Positions 11,479 through 26,168 of a DNA stretch of 64,000 bases are shown here, in pieces (positions within the stretch are counted from its first letter, which is position 1; every line of letters begins with the position of its first letter). Below the pieces are notes generated by a model. The model had not been told where the DNA came from and made no database searches. It saw only the letters and a program-made list of their open reading frames with translations. Position numbers and translations under genes: made by a program. Origin of the DNA: Adiantum capillus-veneris. Taxonomy: Eukaryota > Streptophyta > Polypodiopsida > Polypodiales > Pteridaceae. The DNA lies in contig CM043966.1 in assembly GCA_014529385.2 (NCBI GenBank), positions 97,090,087 through 97,154,086 on the forward strand, in the 5' to 3' direction.

Positions 11479-13020
11479 ATGCATTGTATGAAAAACACTG
11501 AAAAAGACTCTCTTTTCCTACATGAGAAAATTTCTAAATCTTCTTGTGATAGTCACCTTGAGAACCCTTCCTCAAGCCAACGATGTGTATGGGTTGGTCC
11601 TATCCTCCGGTGCGTAAGATGGAAGCACCTTCGGGGCTGGATGATGTCGTGGATGGATGCTCTCAATGTAGGCGATGAATGGCCTCCAAAAGATAGATGT
11701 TTTGGGACTGATTGGATGCGCCGCTGTGAGGTTTAAGATGGCTGAAAACAGGCTGAGATTTGCTATAGAAAACACAGCCAAGGTATGGAGAGGATGATGA
11801 GCCAAAATCGCAGCCAATGCGATGCGAGATGGGCTGAGAATATGGCTGGAATGGACAACAGTTATGAGGCTCCGAGAATGGCGACAAGATGGGGCAGATC
11901 TGCATACCCTAGATGCCTATGCTTGCAATGAATGCGTAGGAGAGATGGGGAATGTTCCTAGCAATGGATGAGCAAAGCAAAGGATGTATGGGACAATGAA
12001 GCGAAAACGCAATGGAGAGAGATGGATGAAGAAAAGAGGGGAATGGGATGCAAAAACGCAATGGAATGGGGGATGGATGCGCAAGATGTAGATGGGCTGA
12101 AGAACTTGCAAAATGCAAATGATGGGGTAGGGAATGGTCCTGAACTGACCATTCCCCGCAATATGTGCGACCAAATGGCGATCGACGGAGGCCGGGAGGC
12201 ATGGTGGGATGGATGCGCAAGATGTAGATGGGCTGAAGAACTTGCAAAATGCCCTTCTAACACGTGAGCAGCGAGAATTACGACAGCTTGTAATTGATGG
12301 CACGTCAGTAGCGAGAAATTCCAAGCAGTGGCAGACTTGCTCCAGCAGCTGGTGGCTGAGGCGGAATCAATGCCCTAGCGATTGTGATGGAGAGGGATGA
12401 GGAAGAAATGTGCGTCAAATTTGGAATGTTCCTCCGGTTTCTGCATGTGGGGAAATGAGGGCTATGTTCTTAGTTCTATCAAAAAGTCACTATACTTAGT
12501 ACTATGTATATATCGATACTATATATAATTGAGCTTAAAATTTTCAAGCTCAAAGAGGTTCTCCATGCATCAATCTCTCCTTTCTTCCGCATGGAGCATT
12601 GCATAACAACAATCACGATTTGCTCCAGTCTCGAGACCTCCGTTAGGAAGAGACTGCGTCTATTGTCCATGTCCGTGCATGCGAAAAGACTTGCTGTCTA
12701 TCATGTTCATGGAGTGCATGTGTGCGAAACTAGAGAGAGAGAGAGAGAGAGACTCGACGAGTCACGACCTACAGATAATACAACGTGTGTGTGTTCGTGC
12801 GTGCAAAGGCCTACTGTCCATCATCTCGTGTAGTGTGCGTGTGTGTGAAACTATAGAGAGAGACGAGTTGAAGCTGGCCAGTACACATTGCGCAGCGTGG
12901 CAGCAGTGCAGTCCAGATATAGTGTCACTATGTGTGCGTGTTCATGCGCGTAGTGTCCATGGGACAATGGGAGTTTGTGCACGCTCTGCATGAGCTTGTG
13001 AGGCCCGCAACTAAACTAGC
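11479..13020. other. Intergenic stretch with internal direct repeats
   Basis: Two direct repeats were seen. A block of about 46 bp (starting GGGATGGATGCGCAAGATG) occurs at about 12069 and 12207, period 138. A diverged unit of about 120 bp (GTGCATGCGAAAAGACTTGC-like, ending in a short GA tract) occurs at about 12674 and 12799. Open frames here are low complexity (Met/Asp/Ala or His/Ser repeats) and lie on both strands. No gene is called. Confidence 0.5.
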
Positions 13021-13024
13021 GCCA

Positions 13025-14309
<1,285 letters not shown>

Positions 14310-14329
14310 GATACATTTGCAAGCCATGA

Positions 14330-15300
<971 letters not shown>

Positions 15301-15389
15301 TGGGCACATGGTGTGTCATGCAAGGGAACCCTTGGAAGTAGTGTTTGGGAAAAATATGTCTCAGCTTAATATCGTGTCGTTTTCAATTT

Positions 15390-16870
<1,481 letters not shown>

Positions 16871-16889
16871 TCGAGGATGTGCAATCTAG

Positions 16890-17021
16890 CAAGCTCTTGA
16901 TAAAAGCAAAGAATTACATGATGAGGTTATTAGTCTTGGTCTCTTGAAAGAAAATGACATCATTCTTGGGATTGATTTCTCTATGCCAAGGCTACATACA
17001 TATAATTGTGACAAGGGTTAA
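16890..17021 (+). pseudogene. Possible VWA/copine-like (RGLG-type) exon fragment
   Basis: A 43-codon open stretch ends in TAA at 17019-17021. It includes the pattern S-L-G-L-L-K-E-N-D-I-I-L-G-I-D-F-S followed by L-H-x-Y-N. Plant RGLG ubiquitin ligases have a comparable GLE-x-x-N-L-I-x-G-I-D-F-T segment at the start of the copine/VWA domain. The match is short and recalled from the family pattern, so this is a weak call. No upstream exon was found. Confidence 0.2.
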
Positions 17022-17404
17022 CTTCAGACACACTTGCAAGTTGGTCACGCACATAAAGTGTACTGTATTTTGGACTACTTCAATGTTATTTCTTGACGCA
17101 CTTATGTACAGGGTATATACAACACAAACATGATAGAGAAGCTATGTGTTGATGCAAAACAAGGGCCCATATATGATGCTTGCATCATTTGTGAACCTAT
17201 GCATGATGTGATTATTAGTCATCATCAATGCTTTTTCCAACATGCATGTTAGTGTTTGTTGAGTTCCCTGCTTGCAATGTGGTCTCTTGAAATGCAATGC
17301 TTGAATGACTTGCCCAATAAGGGCAAGGCCAAACAACATTGCATGAATAGGTATTCATGCTTAGGAAACATGCTTTTTGGTATGTATGCACTTTGTAGTG
17401 TATC
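17022..17404. other. Intergenic stretch, no gene seen
   Basis: About 380 bp with small inverted words (GCATGCATGTT-type, AAGCATG/CATGCTT) but no supported feature. It ends at the candidate TTG target site of composite A. Confidence 0.4.
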
Positions 17405-17407
17405 TTG

Positions 17408-17751
17408 GTGTAATGGAATTTGCCTATTCAATTTGAGAATAGCGGAATTTAATGAGAGTACTTTCAAGAAATGATTTTGTGAGCATAGCGGGTAGACATA
17501 ATTGAAGATAGCAACATAATCATAGCAATTAGTTAACTTGGCATAGACAATACTTTTGCAAGAGAGAGAGTTTAGAGAACATGACAACAATTGAGGACCG
17601 GATTTATGTGGAGCCGGTCCCCCCTCCAATAGGCATTTGTATTATGATTTCTCCCATAAAGAGAGACTTGTTACAATACAGTCTTTGTGTTCCTTGTGAC
17701 CTAGGTGATGCCATGAAGATGGAAGGCTTCATGCACCACAAACATAACATA
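17408..17751 (+). repeat. Left 344 bp inverted repeat of composite A
   Basis: Matches the reverse complement of 25825-26168 over the full 344 bp with few differences. Partial copies also occur at about 24149-24492 (inverted) and 24513-24840 (same orientation). The module contains no convincing gene. Confidence 0.85.
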
Positions 17752-17768
17752 CATAAAATTTTGTTATC

Positions 17769-20700
17769 ATGGCTGACAATAATCAAGAGAGTAGAATGAA
17801 CATTGATAGCTTTGATTTTGCACATGAAGGTGCTAATGATGATGCTCCCATGTTTGTGAATTATCTTGTGACTAGGTTGCAACAAGCTATGGGCAACCCT
17901 ACCTTGCAAGCCGAAGTTACTCAACAACTTCGTGCTTATGGAATTTCCCTTCCTCTCCAAGAGGAGAGAGAGCTTAGGAGGCCTCTTGAAGAGACCCCCA
18001 AAATAAGACTCTCTCCCATTCGAGAGGAGGAATCCAAAGAGAAAGAAAGCAATGAAATTCTAAGTTCTTCTGAAGATGTAGCTCCACGAAGAAGGCGGTC
18101 TAGACGATCGCCGACTCCTCCCAAGAGGAAAAGAGCAACCCATAGTCCTTCTCCTCATCACTCTCAAAGGCAAGAGAGGAAACAAAGGAAGAAAAGGGCT
18201 AGGAAGAGGTCACCCTCTTCTCCTTCTTCTTCACCTTCCTTCTCTTCCGATGAAAGTTATGGCTATTCTCCTAGAGAATACAAGAGGGGAGGACATCGCA
18301 AATCATTTCCTGCATGGCAAAGGTCACAAAAGCTAAAGAAGTTCAAGGAGGGAGGAAAGAGTATCTCTTTTCTCACCTACGATGGCACCTTTGGTGCTAC
18401 CGACAAAGTGTTGGCCTTCATCCAGCAATTTGATGCGGCCTTTGGGGACGAGGGCTTCACAGAGTCCTCCAAGCTACTCCATGTAGCTATGCACTTCCAA
18501 AAATCAGCTCATCAATGGTGGGCTAGCCTTCGTGGCAATGGAGAAGCCCCAAAGACATGGAAAACTCTACGAGTTTCCATCATGAAGCAATTTCTTCCAA
18601 GCGATACTAAAGATAAAGTTCTTACCGAATGGCGCGGCTTGAAGCTCCTCTCTCATGAGTCTATCAACAAGTATGTAGATAAGTTTTGGGATTTACATCT
18701 CAAAGCTACTGTCTTTCAAAAGATAGACTTTGCCGAGCAAAGACAACAATTCTGTGCGGGATTACCTGAAGAGATGGCCGAATATATCAACTCTCAACGG
18801 CCCGGTACTATTACCGAAGTAATCCACCACACCATGGTTGCTTCACGCATCAATTTCCATCAAGGGGCTAGACGTAATGTCAAGCCCATGGAAAACAAAG
18901 ATAAAAATGATGCAAAGGGGAAATCCAATGCTCAAAATAATTCCCAAGGCACTTCCAACAACAACAACAACAATCGGTCCAAGGAGAAGGGAGTTTACAA
19001 AGGTAAAAACAAACTCTCTCCTGAAGAGCTTGAAGCTTTTCGCAAGGACCATAAGTGTTTCAAGTGTGGGGAGCAAGGACATGGCTATCATTCTTGCCCC
19101 AAGAAGAATACTCGCAATGAGACTCCTAGGGCTTCCACCATCGAAGCTCCAAAAGAGGATGCTCATTGCAAAGGATCATCACTCTCCTATGCTTGGGGAA
19201 AGGTAAGAGAGCATGATGCCTTCATCTTGTTTGATCCTGGCTCTACTCTCAACTTCATATCAATAGAGTTGGCCACCAAGTTGGGCATTCAAGCTTTTGA
19301 GATGGGAGATATAGTAACAGCTGATGCAGCTTTCAAGGGACAACAAGCCTCCGTTACTCCCTTGATTGGGAAGTTGAGGCTTCATGTCCAAAGCTATGTC
19401 GACAAAGAAGACTTCTTCATCTCTCCCCTCCAACATCAGGATGTTATCCTAGGGGCACCATGGTTTGATCGCATGGCTGCCAACATGAAGTTCCCTGAAA
19501 GGAGAATTTACTTCACCTACAGGGGAAAGAACATGTATATAGATGCTAGTGAGCGTGGTCGCACTATTCCACTTGTAAATCCTCTTTCTTTTGATAAATC
19601 AATGAAGAGCTCAGTTTCTGCGTACATGATTTATGTCAAAGAGTCTCTAAAAGCTAATAATGTTTCATCAAATGAAAATGATAGGAATCAAGAAGAGTTA
19701 GACTTGTCTACTTTTCTAAAAGGATTCCAAGATGTGTTCATCGATGATATCCCTATGGACCTACCTCCAAAACGAGGGGATGATGACCATCGTATTGAGC
19801 TCCTTCCAGGAAGCTCACCGCCTAACAAACCTCCTTATCGAGTCTCACAAGCTCAACAACAGGAGATCATGAGGCAAGTACAAGAGCTGGTAGACAAAGG
19901 GATGGTGAGGCCTAGTTCCTCTCCCTTTTGTTCTCCAGTCCTTTTAGTGCAAAAGAAAGATGGTACATACCGTATGTGTGTGGACTATCGAGCACTAAAC
20001 CATATCACTATCAAAAACAGATTTCCCGTACCTTGGGTAGAAGATCTGTTTGATAAGCTACAAGGCTCTACCTACTTCAGTAGGATTGACCTTAAGAGTG
20101 GCTATCATCAAATAAGGATAGTGGATGAGGATATCTTAAAGACCGCGTTTCGCACAACATTTGGTCTTTATGAATATCTAGTCATGCCTTTTGGCTTGAC
20201 TAATGCACCAGCTACGTTCAATCGTTTGATGGAGAAAATTTTTAGACCATATCGAAAATTCACTGGAGTGTTCTTCGATGATATCATCATCTACTCCAAG
20301 TCTTTGGAGGAACATAAGCAACATCTCCAAGTGATTTTTCAAGCCTTGAGGGAGAACAAACTTTTTCTCAACCAAAAGAAAAGTGAATTCTTCCTTCAAG
20401 AGATTCAATATCTAGGCCATATTATCTCTCACGATGGTATTCGTATGGATCCATCAAAGTTAGAGGTAATAAAATCATGGCCTAACCCAAGGAATCTACA
20501 TGAGCTAAGAAGCTTTATTGGTATGTGTGCATACTATAGACGCTTCATAGCAAAATTCTCTCAAGTAGCAGGACCACTACACGACTTAACCAAGAAGAAC
20601 GTTAAGTTTGTATGGTCTGCTAAGGAGCAAAATGCTTTTGAAAAACTCAAAGAGAAGCTTACTTCCCAACCAGTCCTCGTGCTTCCGGATCTCTCAAAGC

Positions 20701-22550
20701 CATTTGAGGTCCAATGTGATGCTTGTGGTGATTGCCTTGGAGCAGTTTTGCTTCAAGAAGGGCATGCCATAGCATATGAGAGCCGAAGGCTCAATGGTGA
20801 TGAACGAGTCTTGGGCATTTATGAGAAAGAGCTTTTAGCTGTTCTACATGCCCTAGACACATGTAAGCACTACCTATTGGGGACTCCATTTATCCTACGA
20901 ACCGACCACCAAAGTCTCAAGTATTTCATGACGCAAACCAAGCTTTCCGACAAACAAATGAGGTGGGCAAATTTTCTTTCGCAATTTAATTTCCATATTG
21001 CTCACATAGCTGGTAAGCACAATCAAGTTGCCGATGCACTTTCACGACGACCAAAAGTTAATGCGGTGTCTATAGCTACTCACAATGATCTATCCTCTAT
21101 GATAGATGAGTATGCTACTGACCCTGACTTTAGAGACATAATGTCAGCCCTTGCTTTGGGGAAGAAAGAGGAACCATTCACCTTGCAGGATGGTTATCTT
21201 CTCCACGGAAATAGGCTATGTGTTACCCATTCCCTTCGTGAGAAGGTTATGTATGAATCCCATGCTCCTCCATATGCAGGGCATAGAGGTATTCAACCTA
21301 CTCTCCGAGGAGTAGAGACGTATTTCTATTGGCCTACCATGAAAGTGGACATACAAGAGTATGTTTCAAAATGTGTAGTATGCCAAAAGACCAAGTATGA
21401 TAGAGGGAAGCAACCTGGATTACTCCAGCCATTGCCTATTCCAAATTCACCATGGGAGAGTATATCCATGGATTTCATCTTTGGATTACCCAAGTCTATC
21501 CATGGGAATACAGGAATATGGACAATAGTCGACAGGTTTAGCAAGCAAGCACATTTTATTCCTGTCAAAAAGACTATTAAGGCACATCAAATGGCAACTC
21601 TCTTCATATCTCAGATTTTCAAACACCATGGATTACCCACATCCATCGTGTCAGATAGAGATCCTAGAATGACCAGTAATTTCTGGAAAGGTCTCTTTGA
21701 AAATCTAGGAACAAGATTGAATTTCTCTTCGGCCTATCACCCACAAACGGATGGCCAAAGTGAGATAGCCAATCTTACGATACTCGATCTACTCAAGACT
21801 TATGTTACCGAAGTAGATCAACGCTCACAATGGGAAAAGTATTTACCGCTAGTAGAGTATGCCTACAATAATACTGTACATACTTCTACGGGCAAAGCAC
21901 CTTTCGAGATCATAGAAGGAAGACCTAAAAGTCCCTTGCTACTGAAAGTACATGGGAAGATCTTCGCCGCCGATGAGTATAGCCGTGACCTACAAGAATC
22001 TTTTCAAAAGATTAGGGAGGCTATAGCCATCTCTCAACAAAGGCAAAAAGCTGCTGCTGATAAGCACAGAAGAGCCTTAATGTTCAAAGAAAATGATTGG
22101 GTCTTACTCAAGTTTCCTAAGGCTCGATTAAGGCAAACGACGGGCAAAAATCCTACGGGCCATCAAAAGTATTATGCTAAACTAGCAAAAAGATACTATG
22201 GTCCTTTCCAAATCTTGAAGCCTATCAATGAGACGGCTTATCAACTCAAGTTGCCCAACCATTGGCTTATACACAATGCCTTTCATGTAAGCTTACTTAA
22301 GCCCTACAAAGGAGAGCCACCAATTGAACCAATTATTGAAGACCCTCCCGAAGTTGAAGACCAAGAAGAGGTGCTACAACCCGAAGCTATCCTTCGGCAT
22401 GAAGACAAGGTACTACGACATGGTAAGATTATCCGACGGTATCTTATTAAGTTCAAAAATTATCCTTTTGAAGATGCTAAATGGATGCAAGGAGTACAAC
22501 TTAAGGATAGTATGAACCTTGTCAATGCTTACAATGCTACATTAGAGTAA
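17769..22550 (+). CDS. gag-pol: Chromovirus Gag-Pol polyprotein, intact
   Basis: One uninterrupted 1593-codon ORF starting at the first ATG after the leader. In order: an Arg/Ser-rich basic region (about 105-185); Gag (about 199-365); zinc knuckle CFKCGEQGHGYHSC (430-443, CX2CX4HX4C); retropepsin with D-P-G-S (Asp 489); reverse transcriptase with FFDD (835-838); RNase H (first Asp near 984, TDHQ motif later); and integrase. The integrase has an HHCC zinc finger (about 1165-1204) and a D, D, E catalytic triad at 1235, 1296 and 1332 (spacing 60 and 35). A chromodomain follows near 1535-1590. It makes the particle, copies the RNA to cDNA and inserts it; the chromodomain is expected to steer insertion to marked chromatin. 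All key residues are present, so the protein looks functional, although the element has lost its 5' LTR. Confidence 0.95.
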   Translation: MADNNQESRMNIDSFDFAHEGANDDAPMFVNYLVTRLQQAMGNPTLQAEVTQQLRAYGISLPLQEERELRRPLEETPKIRLSPIREEESKEKESNEILSSSEDVAPRRRRSRRSPTPPKRKRATHSPSPHHSQRQERKQRKKRARKRSPSSPSSSPSFSSDESYGYSPREYKRGGHRKSFPAWQRSQKLKKFKEGGKSISFLTYDGTFGATDKVLAFIQQFDAAFGDEGFTESSKLLHVAMHFQKSAHQWWASLRGNGEAPKTWKTLRVSIMKQFLPSDTKDKVLTEWRGLKLLSHESINKYVDKFWDLHLKATVFQKIDFAEQRQQFCAGLPEEMAEYINSQRPGTITEVIHHTMVASRINFHQGARRNVKPMENKDKNDAKGKSNAQNNSQGTSNNNNNNRSKEKGVYKGKNKLSPEELEAFRKDHKCFKCGEQGHGYHSCPKKNTRNETPRASTIEAPKEDAHCKGSSLSYAWGKVREHDAFILFDPGSTLNFISIELATKLGIQAFEMGDIVTADAAFKGQQASVTPLIGKLRLHVQSYVDKEDFFISPLQHQDVILGAPWFDRMAANMKFPERRIYFTYRGKNMYIDASERGRTIPLVNPLSFDKSMKSSVSAYMIYVKESLKANNVSSNENDRNQEELDLSTFLKGFQDVFIDDIPMDLPPKRGDDDHRIELLPGSSPPNKPPYRVSQAQQQEIMRQVQELVDKGMVRPSSSPFCSPVLLVQKKDGTYRMCVDYRALNHITIKNRFPVPWVEDLFDKLQGSTYFSRIDLKSGYHQIRIVDEDILKTAFRTTFGLYEYLVMPFGLTNAPATFNRLMEKIFRPYRKFTGVFFDDIIIYSKSLEEHKQHLQVIFQALRENKLFLNQKKSEFFLQEIQYLGHIISHDGIRMDPSKLEVIKSWPNPRNLHELRSFIGMCAYYRRFIAKFSQVAGPLHDLTKKNVKFVWSAKEQNAFEKLKEKLTSQPVLVLPDLSKPFEVQCDACGDCLGAVLLQEGHAIAYESRRLNGDERVLGIYEKELLAVLHALDTCKHYLLGTPFILRTDHQSLKYFMTQTKLSDKQMRWANFLSQFNFHIAHIAGKHNQVADALSRRPKVNAVSIATHNDLSSMIDEYATDPDFRDIMSALALGKKEEPFTLQDGYLLHGNRLCVTHSLREKVMYESHAPPYAGHRGIQPTLRGVETYFYWPTMKVDIQEYVSKCVVCQKTKYDRGKQPGLLQPLPIPNSPWESISMDFIFGLPKSIHGNTGIWTIVDRFSKQAHFIPVKKTIKAHQMATLFISQIFKHHGLPTSIVSDRDPRMTSNFWKGLFENLGTRLNFSSAYHPQTDGQSEIANLTILDLLKTYVTEVDQRSQWEKYLPLVEYAYNNTVHTSTGKAPFEIIEGRPKSPLLLKVHGKIFAADEYSRDLQESFQKIREAIAISQQRQKAAADKHRRALMFKENDWVLLKFPKARLRQTTGKNPTGHQKYYAKLAKRYYGPFQILKPINETAYQLKLPNHWLIHNAFHVSLLKPYKGEPPIEPIIEDPPEVEDQEEVLQPEAILRHEDKVLRHGKIIRRYLIKFKNYPFEDAKWMQGVQLKDSMNLVNAYNATLE

Positions 22551-22909
22551 GCAAATGTACAAATTTCTTTTAAATAACTCATGTTTTTGTCTTATATGAC
22601 TAGTCCTCTTTTTAATTGTGCACAAATTTAACTAGTATGCATGCTTATAATCATGTTTGTGATGACGACGTCTCTCAAACACCAAGTAGAATTTGTCACT
22701 CTACTTTGGGAGAATGAAATGGACTAAAGAGCAGACATGCTTGCGGCAGCTATGCCTCCCAAGCACCAAATGGATTAGTCATCCATCTTGGAAAGATGTC
22801 GTAGGGTAAAAAGGGATCCTTTACCCGCTAAGTACGATTGACTAATGACTAAGACTTTATCTCTTCTACCTCATAGTCGAGGACGACTATGATTTCAAGA
22901 GAGAGGTAA
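22551..22909 (+). other. Element A 3' untranslated region and polypurine tract
   Basis: Noncoding, with two related copies of a short passage (TTTGGGAGAATGAAATGGAC-like and CAAATGGATTAGTCATCC-like lines). It ends with GAGGACGACTATG...TTCAAGAGAGAGGTAA directly before the LTR. The purine run AAGAGAGAGG at about 22897-22906 is the likely polypurine tract, in the arrangement common in plant chromoviruses. Confidence 0.6.
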
Positions 22910-24150
22910 TGTCATAAAATCTAATATCTAACTAACCCAAATGATTTTCTCATATTAAATTGATCACTTAATGTGGGAGAATAAACGGGAACAAGTGTTA
23001 AGATATAGGTATGTGCTTTTAGATCTATCTCAACACGGGGCCAATGTAAAGGGGCCCAAAAGGGAGATGGTCTATCAAAGAGCAAGGCTAACCAATGGAG
23101 CATAAGACCTTAGGGTTAGCTTCATTGAAGACCTCCAATAAATGTGTGTAAAAGTCCTTTTGACCTTAAGTAAGCTAGGGCTGAGCTTGAGGTGGGAACC
23201 CGGCCCAAGCTCGAGGTGCTTGTCCTGCTTGAGGTGCTTGTCATGCTTGAGGTGTTTTTCATGCTTGAGGTGCTTGATTAAGATGCTTGAGGTGCTTGAC
23301 TGGCTCCATGCTTGAGGTGCTTGACTTGCTGCATGATTAAGGTACTTGAGGTGCCTTGAGAAGCTTGCCTGAGATGCTTGTGGGAACACCCCCTAGTTCA
23401 AGTGCTTTGTCATGCTTGATGAGTAAGGTGCTTGATCACCTAAAGTCAAAATCATTCCTACAAGAGGGGGGGCGAGCCCTTTTCCTAGGAGCTAGAGAGA
23501 GAACACCCACTCACACACACAAGGGAAGCCCCAACTTGAAGAGGCAGCAAGGACACATGTCAGGCCCCTACCCATGTTACCTTCATGTGTTGCTTGAAGC
23601 CTATTGGCTAAGCTTCAAGGGGGTCCAATGATAAATTACATGAATTATCTAATTGTTTTAGCATTTATCAAGTCCTCTCTCTCAAAGGGGAAAGGGGGAC
23701 ACTTGTCCCAAGGCTACCCATGTTGCTTGTAATGGCTCCTGCTTGTGATTGGCTAGGCCTGGAGGGGTCCAATGAGCTTCAGGCATGAGCTACAAGGGGG
23801 GGTCGACCCAAGCAAGCTAGGGGGGTGCCTAGGGGGTATACTCACCCACACACACTCACAATCACTCTCATTGTGTGCTATGCAAAGTGCAAGAGCTCCC
23901 TCTCCAAGCAAGTAGAGGTTGAGAGCCTACACCAACACTCTTGGCTATGGACTGCAAATCCAACCAAGAGCCATGCTTCAATGCTTAAGCTTGCCATCTC
24001 CTTCTTCTTCATTACTATGCTATTATGTATGCTAGCAACAAGAGTATGATAAGTGAGGAACTAATTCTTTCTCCTACGAAATGTTTCTTCTTCCTCTTCC
24101 CTACCCTCATTCCCTGCTAGCTCTCTCCACCTTCGAAGGTGTTTGAGGTC
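22910..24150 (+). repeat. Element A 3' LTR (right boundary uncertain)
   Basis: Begins TGTCATAAAATCTAATATC immediately after the polypurine tract. A diverged relative is found at 61609-62611, which supports a family LTR of about 1-1.2 kb. It contains repeated CTTGAGGTGCTTG-type words (about 23190-23420) and paired PPCATGTT/CCAATGAG blocks. The right end is hidden because sequence continues into the palindrome and the 344 bp module without a clear CA end. Confidence 0.6.
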
Positions 24151-25531
24151 TTGGGACTGAGGCTTGGGATAGTTAAAGCTTTCTTCAAGTTTATGTTATG
24201 TTTGTGGTGCATGAAGCCTTCCATCTTCATGGCATCACCTAGGTCACAAGGAACACAAAGACTGTATTGTAACAAGTCTCTCTTTATGGGAGAAATCATA
24301 ATACAAATGCCTATTGGAGGGGGGACCGGCTCCACATAAATCCGGTCCTCAATTGTTGTCATGTTCTCTAAACTCTCTCTCTTGCAAAAGTATTGTCTAT
24401 GCCAAGTTAACTAATTGCTATGATTATGTTGCTATCTTCAATTATGTCTACCCGCTATGCTCACAAAATCATTTCTTGAAAGTACTCTCATTAAATGTAA
24501 TGGAATTTGCCTAATGAGAGTACTTTCAAGAAATGATTTTGTGAGCATAGCGGGTAGACATAATTGAAGATAGCAACATAATCATAGCAATTAGTTAACT
24601 TGGCATAGACAATAATTTTGCAAGAGAGAGAGTTTAGAGAACATGACAACAATTGAGGACCGGATTTATGTGGAGCCGGTCCCCCCTCCAATAGGCATTT
24701 GTATTATGATTTCTCCCATAAAGAGAGACTTGTTACAATACAGTCTTTGTGTTCCTTGTGACCTAGGTGATGCCATGAAGATGGAAGTCTTCATGCACCA
24801 CAAACATAACATAAACTTGAAGAAAGCTTTAACTATCCCAAGCCTCAGTCCCAAGACCTCAAACACCTTCGAAGGTGGAGAGAGCTAGCAGGGAATGAGG
24901 GTAGGGAAGAGGAAGAAGAAACATTTCGTAGGAGAAAGAATTAGTTCCTCACTTATCATACTCTTGTTGCTAGCATACATAATAGCATAGTAATGAAGAA
25001 GAAGGAGATGGCAAGCTTAAGCATTGAAGCATGGCTCTTGGTTGGATTTGCACTCCATAGCCAAGAGTGTTGGTGTAGGCTCTCAACCTCTACTTGCTTG
25101 GAGAGGGAGCTCTTGCACTTTGCATAGCACACAATGAGAGTGATTGTGAGTGTGTGTGGGTGAGTATACCCCCTAGGCACCCCCCTAGCTTGCTTGGGTC
25201 GACCCCCCCTTGTAGCTCATGCCTTAAGCTCATTGGACCCCTCCAGGCCTAGCCAATCACAAGCAGGAGCCATTACAAGCAACATGGGTAGCCTTGGGAC
25301 AAGTGTCCCCCTTTCCCCTTTGAGAGAGAGGACTTGATAAATGCTAAAACAATTAGATAATTCATGTAATTTATCATTGGACCCCTTTGAAGCTTAGCCA
25401 ATAGGCTTCAAGCAACACATGAAGGTAACATGGGTAGGGGCCTGACATGTGTCCTTGCTGCCTCTTCAAGTTGGGGCTTCCCTTGTGTGTGTGAGTGGGT
25501 GTTCTCTCTCTAGCTCCTAGGAAAAGGGCTC
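23474..25531. repeat. 2 kb palindrome (two 1019 bp arms)
   Basis: Left arm 23474-24492 and right arm 24513-25531 are reverse complements of equal length with only a few substitutions, separated by a 20 bp spacer (24493-24512). The left arm is LTR sequence plus the 344 bp module. The spacer contains a broken piece of the module's outer end (GTAATGGAATTTGCCT). Confidence 0.9.
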
Positions 25532-26168
25532 CCTCTCCAAGCAAGTAGAGGTTGAGAGCCTACACCAACACTCTTGGCTATGGAGTGCAAATCCAACCAA
25601 GAGCCATGCTTCAATGCTTAAGCTTGCCATCTCCTTCTTCTTCATTACTATGCTATTATGTATGCTAGCAACAAGAGTATGATAAGTGAGGAACTAATTC
25701 TTTCTCCTACGAAATGTTTCTTCTTCCTCTTCCCTACCCTCATTCCCTGCTAGCTCTCTCCACCTTCGAAGGTGTTTGAGGTCTTGGGACTGAGGCTTGG
25801 GATAGTTAAAGCTTTCTTCAAGTTTATGTTATGTTTGTGGTGCATGAAGCCTTCCATCTTCATGGCATCACCTAGGTCACAAGGAACACAAAGACTGTAT
25901 TGTAACAAGTCTCTCTTTATGGGAGAAATCATAATACAAATGCCTATTGGAGGGGGGACCGGCTCCACATAAATCCGGTCCTCAATTGTTGTCATGTTCT
26001 CTAAACTCTCTCTCTTGCAAAAGTATTGTCTATGCCAAGTTAACTAATTGCTATGATTATGTTGCTATCTTCAATTATGTCTACCCGCTATGCTCACAAA
26101 ATCATTTCTTGAAAGTACTCTCATTAAATTTCGCTATTCTCAAATTGAATAGGCAAATTCCATTACAC
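25528..26168 (+). repeat. Third, direct copy of palindrome arm
   Basis: A direct repeat of 23895-24492 offset by exactly 1633 bp, then extending through the full outer end of the 344 bp module. It joins the right palindrome arm at the shared tetranucleotide GCTC (25528-25531). Confidence 0.9.

Larger units (their letters stand above)
17408..26168 (+). mobile_element. Composite A: gypsy element bounded by 344 bp inverted repeats
   Basis: The outermost 344 bp at the left (17408-17751) and right (25825-26168) are near-identical inverted repeats, both with outer ends GTGTAATGGAATTTGCC, flanked by TTG at 17405-17407 and 26169-26171. Between them lie an intact chromovirus gag-pol, its polypurine tract and 3' LTR, and a large palindrome. 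The 5' LTR and primer site are missing; the left inverted repeat abuts the 5' leader about 17 bp before the gag start codon. Either a TIR-type transposon captured most of an LTR element, or rearrangement replaced the 5' LTR with an inverted copy of downstream sequence. Confidence 0.6.
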
